From Halichoerus grypus (lineage: Eukaryota; Chordata; Mammalia; Carnivora; Phocidae), in the NCBI RefSeq assembly GCF_964656455.1, contig NC_135718.1:52667008-52731007 (forward strand): DNA of 64,000 bases, given 5' to 3'. Under the pieces are notes generated by a model that made no database searches, was not told where the DNA came from, and was given only the letters and a program-made list of their open reading frames with translations. Positions 36,421-48,400 of the stretch are shown piece by piece; the stretch's first letter is position 1; each line of letters begins with the position of its first letter. A program made the translations under genes and the position numbers.

Positions 36421-39400
36421 AAAGAAAGAAAAGAAAGAAAAGAAAGAAAGAAAAAGGCAAGCCACAGAATGGGAGAAAGTATTTGGAAAGAAGACATATG
36501 AGTGACCAATAAGCACAGGAAAAGACAATCAACATAATTAGTTATTAGGGAAATGCAAATCAAAATGACCATGAGATACCACTTTACATTCATTAGGATG
36601 GCTGTAATCAAAAAGACAGATTATAGGGTGCCTGGGTGGCTCAGATGGTTAGGCGTCTGCCTTCGGCTCAGGTCGTGATCCCAGGATCCTGGGATCGAGT
36701 CCCGCATCGGGCTCTCTGCTCCTTGGGAGCCTGCTTCTCCCTCTGCCTCTCTCTCTCTCTCTCTCTGTCTCTCATGAATAAATAAATAAAATCTTAAAAA
36801 AAAAAAAACAGATTATAACAAGTGGGGGAGAGGATGTGGAGAAATTAGAACCTTTATACATTGCTGTGGAGAATGTAAAATTGTGCCATCACTTTGGAAA
36901 ATAGTCTGGTAGCTCCTCAAAATGTTAAACAGAGTTAGCATATGACCCAGAAGTTTTATTCCTCTGGGGAAATGCAAACATATTGTCCACACAAAATAAT
37001 GTTTGTAGTAGCATTTTTCATAATAGCCAAAAAGTGGGAAAAACCTAAATGTTCATCACACTTACTGACAATAAAAAAAATGAAATACTGATCCATGCTA
37101 TAACATGGATGAACCTTGAAAACATGATGCTCAGTGAAAGAAGCAGACAGAAAAGGCCACATATTGTATGATTTCATTTATGTGAAATGTCCAGAATAGG
37201 CAAATTTATAGAGACAGAAAGTTGGTTAGTGGTTGTCTAGGGCTGATAGATAACCTCATCTTGGAAGAAACATACTTCCACTTTTGCCATATTCTCTAGG
37301 TCACATAGACCAACCCTGGGACAACACAAAAGGGCACGAACACCAAGAGACGGGGATTGCTGGGGGCCATCTTAAACCATGATCTCATATACACGTCATA
37401 CTACAGAAACAAAAACCAAACAGATAGTGGCAGAGACTGCTTAGTGTCCCCTATTATCCTCCCCCTTTTCTATAGTAATAAACCCCTCCTCCTCAATTTT
37501 AAGCTGGGCTCATGGATGCCTCCATTGAAAAAAGACTTCAATTCCTAGCCCACTTTTACAACTAGGTATTGCTGTTTGATTAAGGTCTGGCCAAAGGGAA
37601 ATAAGAGGAAGTGATGTGTGTACCATTCCGGAGTGTGTTTATTAAAGAGTGGGCTATGACCCACTACCTCCTTTTATCCTGCTGCTTGCAGTATGAGTGT
37701 ATTGCCTGAAGCTCCATCTTGAACCATGAGAGCCAGGGTTGCATTCTAGGGCTGGTAGAGCAGAAGGCTAGAAGCAGCCTGGGTTCCAGAAAAGTGCAGA
37801 TTTGCCATATGAACTTATGATCCTTAATTCTGGATTATGATATATTCTATTTTGTTTAAGCACCTGAATAATACAATATGTAGGGGATAGAATAAATATA
37901 TGGTGAAAATTATAATACTCTATTGAAGGACATAAAGGAAGACCCAAGTAAATAGAAAACTGTATTATACCCACGTTTGGGAAGATAGAATATTCTAAGA
38001 AAAATCAGCTGTCTCCAGATTAATCTATAAAGACAACGTATTTTCAATAAAAATCCTGTACTGTCTCTTGTAGAATTTACTAAGTTGACTCTAAAATTCA
38101 ATTGTAAGACAATAGGTCCAAGAATAGTCAAAACTATTTTTAAGGATAATAAGGAGGGAGGGCTTTAAAGCATAGACTTAGTATCTAAAAATTAAAACAG
38201 GGGAGTGCAAAGGGGACTTCAACTGTACTTGTAACATTTAATTAAACCAAAAAATATGGATAGCAAGTTTGGCTATGTTAACATTTATTATGTTTGTGTA
38301 GTGGGTACATGGGTGTTGTTTTCTCTGGCTTTTCTTCAGTTTTGAAATATTTCATAATATCAAGTAATTAAAAATGAAATACCTTGTAGGAGAAGGTGAA
38401 AGAAATGCTATGTGCCTCACTCTGAGGATTAATTCTTAGCTTATTTCCTCAGTCTTATGCTCTGTCTTGCATCTCTTAAAAACGGGCAAAGGAATATGGT
38501 GGAAGAACATGGGCTTTGGAGACATAAAACAAGAAATCTGGATTTATATGCTACTTCCCCCACTCAGTGCACGACTTAGGCAAGTCACATGCCTCTTAGT
38601 CCCATTTTCCTTAGCTGGATAACAGGAAAATACTCACTGTTACGACTGTCCTGCAAGCTTCTCTTTACCTGTGATGACTACCATTGATAACATTGACGAA
38701 GCTTCTCTCTACAGAATTGCAAGATTATAAAATAACTCAAAAGCCATGTAGCCATGTAGCAGAAACCAGATCGTTTCTGCTTAGTTCTATGATACAAAGT
38801 TTCAAATACTGCATGGTGATGTTTTCTTTGCTCTTTGATCAATAATGCTTTGCTTACATTTATGGAATCTTGCAAAATTTCCTTCAAGTTATTCTGAAAA
38901 AATTTTGAGGTACTGTTAAAGTTCTGATTTGTTAAGTGTGTGATCAGGTAATGTTCTGCTTTGTCTTACAGTGGATGAAGGAGTAAGACACCTTGAGTTT
39001 ATTTTATTTTAGAGAGAGAACATGTGCGTGAGCTGGGGGAGGGGCAGAGGGAGAGGAAGAGAATCTCAAGCAGGCTCCCCACTGAGCTTGGAGCCCGACG
39101 TGGGGCTCAATCTCATGACCCTGAGAGCATGACCTGAGACTGAAATCATGAATCGGAGGCTTAACCGACTGAGCCACCCAGGTGCCCCAGGACACCTTGA
39201 GTTTTAGTTCCGTTTTGCCATGGACCTCACCTCCAAAGTCATGCACTTAAGAAACATTAGAGAAAGGCCTGTATTGTTATATACTTCCCTCTTAGGACCG
39301 CCTTTGCTGCATCCCAAAGGTTCTGAGCTGTGGTATTTACACTTTCATTTGTTTCCATGAATTTTTTAAAATTCTTCTTTAATTTCCTGGTTGACGCATT

Positions 39401-42400
39401 CATTCTTTAGTAGTTTGCTATTTAACCTCCATATATTTGTGTTCCTCTCTTCATCCTCACCAACATCTGTCATTTCCTGACTTGTTATTATAGTCATTCT
39501 GACTGGTGTGAGGTGGTATCTCATTGCTGTTTTGATTTGTATTTCCCTGATGACAAGTGATGTTGAGCATTTTTTCATGTATCTGTTGGCCATTTGTACG
39601 TCTTCTTTGGAGAAATGTCTGTTCATGTCTTCTGCCCATTTCTTGACTGGATTATTCGTTCTTTGGGTGTTGAGTTTGAAAAGTTCTTTATAGATTTTGG
39701 ATACTAGCCCTTTATCTGATAAGACATTTGCAAATATCTTCTCCCATTCTGTCGGTTGTCTTTTACTTTTATCGACTGTTTCCTTTGCTGTGTAAAAGCT
39801 TTTTATCTTGATGAAGTCCCAACAGTTCATTTTTGCTTTTGTTTCGCTTGAAGACGTGTCTAGCATGAAGTTGCTGCGGCTGAGGTCACAGAGGTTGCTG
39901 CCTGTGTTCTCCTCTAGGATTTTGATGGATTCCTGTCTCACATTTCGGTCTTTCATCCATTTTGAGTTTATTTTTATATGGTATAAGAAAATGGTCCAGT
40001 TTCATTCTTTTACATGTGGCTGTCCAATTTTCCCAACACCATTTGTTGAAAAGACTGTCTTTTTACCATTGGATAGTCTTTCCTGCTTTGTTGAGGATTA
40101 GTTGACCATAGAGTTGAGGATCCATTTCTGGGTTCTCTATTCTGTTCCATTGATCTATGTGTCTGTTTTTGTGCCAGTACCATATTGTCTTGATGATTAC
40201 AGCTTTGTAATAGAGCTGGAAGTCCAGGATTGTAAAATTGTAAATATTTATGCCCCTAACTTGGGAGCAGCCAATTGTATAAACCAATTAATAACAAAAT
40301 TAAAGGAACACGTTGATAATAATACAATAATAGTAGGGGACTTTAACACCCCACTCAAGCAATGGACAGATCATCTAAGCAGAAGATCAACAGGAAACAA
40401 GGGCTTTGAATGACACACTGGACCAGATGGACTTCACAGATATATTCAGAGCATTCCATCCTAAAGCAACAGAATATACATTCTTCTTGAGTGTACATGG
40501 AACATTCTCCAGAATAGATCACATACTGGGTCACAAATCAGGTCTCAACTGGTACCAAAAGATTGGGATTATTCCCTGCATATTTTAGATCACAATGCTT
40601 TAAAACTTGAACTCTATCACACTCGACTCCCACTGTCGGTGGGAATGCAAACTGGTACAGCCACTCTGGAAAACATATGAAGGTTCCTCAAAAAGTTAAA
40701 AATAGAGCTACGCTATGAGCCAGCAATTGCAGTACTAGGTATTTATCCAAAGGATACAAACATAGTGATTCAAAGGGGCACATGCACCCCAATGTTTATA
40801 GCAGCAATGTCCACAATAGCTAAACTATGGAAAGACCCCAGATGTCCATCAACAGATGAATGGATAAAGAAGTTGTGGTATTATATATACACAATGGAAT
40901 ATTACTCCGCCATCAAAAAATTGAAATCTTACCATTTGCAATGAAGTGAACGGAATTAGAGGGTATTATGCTTAGTAAAGTAAGTCAGTCAGAGAAAGAC
41001 AAATATCATATGATCTCACTCATATGTGGAATTTAAGAAACAGAACAGATGATCATAGGGAAAGGGAGGGGAAAATCAAATAAGACGAAATAAGAGAGGA
41101 AGACAAACCATAAGAGACTCTTAACTATAGGAAACAAACTGAGGTTGTTGGAGGTGGAGGGTAACAGGGGTGATGGGCATTAAGGAGGGCACGTGATGTA
41201 CTGAGCACTGAGTGTTATAGGCAACTGATGAATCACTGAACTCTACCTCTGAGACTAATAATACACTATGTTAATTAATCGATTTTAAATAAAAGAAAAG
41301 AATAAAAAATAAAAATTAGAAAAGAAAAAATAAAAACAAAACAAAACATTAGAATCATTAGTAAATGAATGCTCATAAAATTCTTTGAGATTAGGAGAAA
41401 AATGCCAAACTAGTCTGAAGATTGTTACCCTTTTATGACATTATCATCATCATCACCATCAATTACCACCTAATTGGGATGTGAATGATGACTTTTAAAG
41501 GAAAAATTGAATATGCTTTTAGATAATTTTTATTTGATGAATGTTCCCAAATGCTTAATTTCTAAATATTTCTTTCTGCTTCTTTCCTCTCTTTCTCCTG
41601 CTAGGAAAGGCACCCATGCCCAGACCTGGCTACAAGCCTCAGGAGCCCAACGGCTGCAGCTCCTATTTCCTGGGTCTTAAGGTACCAGAAAGTGTACGTA
41701 CCACCATCATTATTTTCTTAGTTGATTGGTTTTAACTAAGGCAAGTCCAAGAGTTATCCCTGATGGGAGTGATCATTTATGGAATATGGCTGAGCAGTAA
41801 AATTGCTTTAAATTGGAGGGATGCCTGGGTGGCTCAGTCGGTTAGGCATCTGCCTTTGGCTCAGGTCATGATCCGAAGGTCCTGGGATTGAGTCCCGCTC
41901 AGCAGAGAGCCTGCTTCTCCCTCTCCCTCTGCCTGCTGCTCCCCCTGCTTGTGCTCTCTCTCTCTCTCTGACAAATAAATAAATGAGATCTTTAAAAAAA
42001 ATTGGATACAGAGTAAGGGAGATAATTTTCAAAGAAAGTATCTGATTTCCTTTTATCAGAGGCAGCTCTCCCTCAGATAAGACCTTATGTGGTGAACTTT
42101 AAAATCACCACTGCAAGTATCAGCCAAATCGTAGGGGATCAAACATCACTTCATATGAAATCTGACAAGTTTGACTTATTTAAATTTAGTGAGACTTTTC
42201 CCATGATGTGCTGGAGCCTTTGGCACTGACCAGCAAAGACTTTGGCAAGTGGTTGAGATCAAGCTGGTAGCATCAAACCAACTATGTTTAGAGTACTAAG
42301 ACCATAGTATTCTACACATACCCACCCACATACAAGCATCCAGCCCCCACCCGCACCCCCCAATCTAACCGCTGGCTCAACATTTCTCTTCCTACTGCTG

Positions 42401-45400
42401 GCCGTTTCTCAAACCACTGGTCTCCCCTGAAAACAAGTAATAAACTGATTGATTTTAAGACCTCTTGGAGGCCCTTTTATCTTTTTTACTTCAGAAAAGA
42501 GATGTTATGTAAAAGGTAGGTAGAGGGATTTCACACCTAAGCTATGATTTTGAATTCTTCCTTAGTCAGGCTCAACTTCACTTTTCCACTGATTCAAAAG
42601 ATTTTACTTTGTAATAGTCTTCTAAGCAGCAAAATGTTTTTTCTTCTATCAAAAATGCTGCCCACTGGGGTGCGTGGGTGGCTCAGTCGGTTAAGCGTCT
42701 GCCTTTGGCTCAGGTCATGATCCCAGGGTCCTGGGATTGCGCCCCACATCAGGCTCCCGGCTCAGCGGGGAGTCTGCTTCTCCCTCTCCCTCTGCTGCTC
42801 CTCCTGCTTATCCTCTCTCTCTCTCAAATAAATAAATAAAATCTTTAAAAACAAAATGCTGCCCACCAATGTGGCATTTTTGTGCAAATTGGGAAAATGT
42901 CCCTTTGCCTCTTCCATTTGTCAGAAATTTATCCTCATGTACTGATTGTTAGGAGAGGAAATTTGCCATTTGCTAGACATTTTTCTTTTTCTTTTTTTAA
43001 CAGATTTATTTATCTGTTTGAGAGAGAGAGAGAGAGCAAGAGAGCGAGAGGAGGAGCATTAGGGAGAGGGAGAGAGAATCTAAAGCAGACTCTTGCTAAA
43101 TGCAGAGCCCAACAAGGGGCTGGATCCCACGACCCTGGGATCATAACCTGCGCCAAAACCAGGAGTCAGACGCTTAACCAACTACACCACCCAGGCGCCC
43201 TGGCTAGACATTTTTCTTAATAAATATACAAATCTGTGATGTCTTGTGGGGAGGTGCCCCCTCTGATAGGATGCTTTTGCGCAATGCACGACCTGCACAA
43301 CCATGGGCCCAGCCTTGTCCACAGTCATCAGTACGTGCATGGACGCAGAGGAAAGGCAATTTTTTCAAATATATATTTATATTAGAGAAATCCCCCTTTT
43401 TGGCAAATATACTCGATACCAATTTAGTAACTATGGAAGTGGTATTGAAACCTCTATGGAAATGTACAAATGGATGGAAATGAAGATGGACACATTAATG
43501 CTTCAGCAAGGCTTGACTTGTGAACAATTTTTTCTCTTCCTCGTTCTTGAAACCTCCCCCTCCCCATCACTGTTTTTCTGTAGAGCCCTTTGTTCTAGGA
43601 ACTCAGTATGAATGTCGATGCTTAGTACCAAGACGTGGATGGCCGGCACCAGCGCTTGAGGACATACGGGGCACAGCTCGTAGCACGAACCAGATTCCTC
43701 TTGAAACTGCCCCGATCCTGTATTTTCCTATAAAACCTTTCAGCCTCTTACCCCAGGACAGGCGTGTGATCTCGGAGGCGTTAGCCGGCTGCAGCCCCCT
43801 TTGCCTGGCAAAGGAATAAACCATGTCCCTTCTTTATCCCCAAACTCTGTCTTCACGTTACATATTTTGGGAGGGGTCAGTTTTCAACAACAGTAGGCAC
43901 TCTATTTCGGGAATGATGCCATTTTGTTTGTTGGTACAAGTATTGTTTAGAACTAGTTCAAGAATTTCCAATTTAGTTGACTTGAACGATAGCAACTATA
44001 CTCATCAAATTTTCAGTTACCTCTGCTGTGATGTATGTTTAGTTGTAGGGATGAGGTACAAGTAAATGGAAGGAATCAGATGATAGGAATCTGCCCAGAA
44101 ATGCAGGGCCCAGGCTGTAACCTTGTCTAATGAGTCACATTACCTCTTAATGTAACAATGTGTTTTCTTTCCTTTTTCTCAGAAGGGCATTTTAAACTAT
44201 CAATGTCCATATTCTGCTTTAGGTGTCCTTGGAGTAAAAGTTCAAATAAGGGACCACTTAAGGAGACCCAAGTGAAAAGGATCTATAATAGCTGATTAAT
44301 CAATCAATCCCTACCTATACTGTGAAACCAGATTTCCACAGTCTCCCCTTGGGTCCAAGTCTATGAACAGAAGAACCGCAAAAGATTCTAAGATGCTCTA
44401 CCTATGTCTCGACGCCCCTGTTCCAGACTATTTCACAGACCACAGAACGATCACTCTCTGTAGTCATTCATTCCATCATGTCCCTGCCTTGCTCCAGAGT
44501 TTTTATCAATTCTTACCGGTTACTTTGCAAGTCAGGGCCATCCACTGACTTGCCTTTCTCTCTAATTAAAAAGTAATAAAGAAACAAACAAATACATCCC
44601 TGCTAAGCCCTTGAAAGACTAAACAAACTGACTTGCTCACATATGATTTGCTCATATCTCCTTTCTTTACCTGCTACACCCTAAGTCTACCCTCATCACT
44701 AATAAGCCTCTCCAAAAAAACCCATGTAGAGTTATCAAACTCTAGATGTGGCATTCTATGAACCTCGTTACTCAGTTTATGCCACAACATTTGCAACTGT
44801 TTATAGGATGCTTAATACATGTCTGTGTGTGTGTGTCAGATCTCGCCGTTGACTGCAGTCAGCCTGCGGTCGGGAACCACGCCTTCTAGAGCCCACCCTG
44901 CTCCCTGACACGTAACACACCTTTAAAACAGTGCTGTGTGGGATGGGTCCCTGATAAATGCTGGTGAACTCTTGATGAACTGAGGCTTAATTCTTCATAC
45001 TTCTGAGCTTTCAGATCCTTGGCTCAAGCAAAATCTCACATAGCATAGGTTTTAGTTGGATTTGGAAGTCCTGCAGCTCTGCCTTCTTCACTAACCTTCT
45101 GATCTCTATTCTCATGACTATAGTGGCCTGAGAATTTGAAAATTACTACCTCTAAAAGAAAAAGAGAAAATGGGCTATTCAGAGTTCATAAACTAATAAC
45201 TGAACCATGATTGAAACTTAACATCCCGTGACTGTCAACCAGATGTGTTCTCCCGAGAGGCTGGTGTTTTGGAATTGATTTGAATGTATAACGGGAATTT
45301 GAGGACTGGCTAGTTCATAACAAGGAGGGCAAGGTTGCCTAAGGTCCTTAGTCTAAACGTGGCATTTTCTTCCTTCACTTTTCCCCAGATGGACTTGGGC

Positions 45401-48400
45401 ATTCCAGCAATGACCAAGTGCTGCAACCAGCTGGACGTCTGTTATGATACTTGCGGTGCCAATAAGTATCGTTGTGACGCAAAATTCCGATGGTGTCTCC
45501 ACTCTATCTGTTCTGACCTGAAGCGGAGTCTGGGCTTTGTCTCCAACGTGGAAGGTAGGTATCTTAAGGGCATCTGCTGGTGAGCAGGGAGTTCTGTTCC
45601 TGTTTTCATACAGAAATGTATCCAGAGCCCCTTTATGCAAAGGGACCATTAGAGCTCACTGAACTTTCTTTCTAGAACACTGTGACAAACATAAGAAGGG
45701 TGAAGGAAGATTCTGGGCATTCCTTTACTAAAGTTCTTGCTGTCCTGCCCAGGAGCTGCTGGCCACACTCCTGATGGACAGGCCACACCAAAGCCTTCCC
45801 AGAGATCTAAAAATCTGTCCTTTAAGACCGGAGAAAGAGTCGCCCAACTGGCTTTGGTTATGCATTCCACTATTAAATAATTTTCCGTATCAGGAGTTAT
45901 TCTGTATGGGACCACTTGGTTTGGTGTAAGCCCTTTTTTCCTTATTTTGTTCTCAGTTTGGCAAAGAATTTTTAAAAATCTATCTTTTTTGTATAAAGCT
46001 CTCTGTATACTTGAGGATAATTATTTTTAAACAACTGCTTAGCCACCCAGTTTCTAGCGCTGATTGTGTAATTTCTTTTCCCTAATTCACCTTAGGAAAA
46101 GCTTTAATCCTTTAGTTTCCAAAGCCAGAACATTACATCCAGGTATTAGCATTATATATCTTTAGATGGCAAAGTTTGACATTTAAGCTTATAAGGAGCT
46201 GGCCTCATGCCACTAGAATGTCAGCAGTAGAAAGAATCTTGGACTGTTTTCATAGATCGATGTCTAGGGTGTAGTCCTAAAGGGAATGTGTGAAGGCTTG
46301 AAAATATGAATAATTAATTAGGCCCCGTAAAAGGGAGTATTACACTATCTGAACCTACAAAAGGTGAATAAGTACCTGCTGCTAATCTAGGGTCAGGTCA
46401 AGTTACTTCCTCTAAGCAACGTTCTATTGATTCTTTCTTCTAAATATCTCTTTGATATACCACTTGCCTGATTACTGCAAGTTAATCAAATCTCTGGGTC
46501 CCATCCAATCTATTTTTCCCCAGAGGGACCAGATATATTTTTGCACCACATGAATCCAGTCATTTCCACCCTCTGTCCTTCAACTGGTTCCTCTTCCTTG
46601 GGATTAAATCCAAACTCTTTAGTATGATATACGTAGCCCTTTCTCATCCATTACCCTACCTCTCCAGCAGCATCATGCATATTTCTGATTTCTCTCCTGA
46701 CTTCTGCCATTCCAAACTCCTTGGGTTGACGGACCATATCCTTCTGCCTCTATAGTTCCCTCTGCTTGGAATATTCTGATCATTTTTGTTGTTGTTGTTA
46801 AATAGATTTATTGAGATATAATTCACATACTATACAATTGCACAATTTAAATGCTTTTAAAATATGTTCAGAGAACTATGCAGTCAGCCCCACAATCAAT
46901 TTTAGGACATTTTCAACACTCCAAAAGGAAATCCCATAGCCACAAGCAAGCCCACTCCACCTTTCCCCTACCCGGCCCTTGACAGCCATAAATCTTTCTA
47001 CCTCTATTGATTTGCCTATTCTGGACATTTCATATAAATGGAATCATAAAATATGTGGTCTTCTGTGACCGGCTTCTTTAACTCAGCAAGGTTCATCCAT
47101 GGGGTAGCATGTATCAGTATTTCATTCCTTTTTATTGCTAAACTATATTCCATTATATGGATATAATGTATTTTCTTTATTCACCAAATGAAGGACATTT
47201 GGGTTGTTTCCACCTTTTGTCTATTATGAACAATTCTGGTATGAACATTGATGTATGGGTTTTTGTGGAGACATATTTTTTCATTTCTCTTGAGTATATA
47301 TCTAGGAGGGGAATTCTGGGTTATAATGGTAATTTTATGACAAACTGTTTTCCAAAACAGCTGTACTATTTTACATTCCCCCCAGCAATGTATTAAAGTT
47401 CCAATTTCTCTACATCCTTACCAACCCTTGTTATTATCAGTTTTTTTTAAAGTTTATTTACTTAAGCAATCTCCACACCCAACATGGGGCTCGAACTCAT
47501 GGCCCCAAGATCAAGAATCACATGCTCTTCCAATGAGCCAGTCAAGTGCCCCTCTGTCTTTTTTAATTATAGACCCCAGTGAGTGTGAAATTGTATCTCA
47601 TTGTGGTTTTGATTTGCATTTCCCTGATTGCTTATGATGAGCATCTTTTTATGTGCTTATTGGCCATTAAATATCTGCTTTGGAGAAATGTCTATTTGGA
47701 TCCTTTGCCTCTTTTTAAATTGGGTTACTTGTCTTTTTATTATTGAGTTGTAAGCTTTCTTTATATATTCTGGACACACATCCCTTATCGAATATAGATT
47801 TCACTAATATTTTCTCCCACTTTGTGGTTTTTTTTTACTTTTTTGATGAAATTACTTGTAATGCATAAGTTTTACATTTTGATTAAGTCCAATTTATCTA
47901 TTTTTTTCTTTTGTTGCTTATACTTTTGGTGTCATATGTAAGAAGGCTTTGCTTAACCCAAGGTCACAAAGATTTGCTCTTCTAAGAGTTTCTTCTTCTA
48001 AAAGTTTTGTTTTAGCTTATACATTTAGGTTTATGATCTACTTTTAGTTAATTTTTACATATGGTGTAAGAAAGAGGTGCAACTTCATTCTTCTGTATGT
48101 GTATGTACAGATGTTCCTGCATATTGCTGAAAGACTCTTCTTCCTCACATTTAATTGTTTTTGCACCCTTATCAAAAATCAATTGAATATAAATGCAGTG
48201 TTTATTTCTCTACTTTCAATTCTATTCCATTGATCTCTGCCTGTGCCACACTGTCTTTATTACTGTGGTTTTGTGGTAAACGTTGAAATCAGGAAGTGTC
48301 CTTCAACTTTGTCCTTCTTTTTCCAAGAATGTTTTGGATATTCTGGATGCTTTGCATTTCCATATGAATTTTAGGTTCAGCTTGTCGATTTCTGAAAGAA

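Larger units (their letters stand above)
35976..37240 (+). mobile_element. old L1 ORF2-3' fragment with two SINEs and a GAAA repeat
   Basis: ORF2 C-terminal text (CTTCATCAAAATTAAAAACT) is interrupted by a SINE and the long GAAA tract, resumes at 36455, is interrupted again by a SINE at 36626, and ends about 37240. Confidence 0.7.

Noticed and set aside
36097..36611. Serine/phenylalanine/leucine-rich frames on the minus strand
   Set aside because: They are translations of the GAAA tract and the neighbouring SINE.
39366..39956. 196-residue minus-strand open frame as a possible gene
   Set aside because: It is antisense L1 ORF2 text running across an inversion joint.
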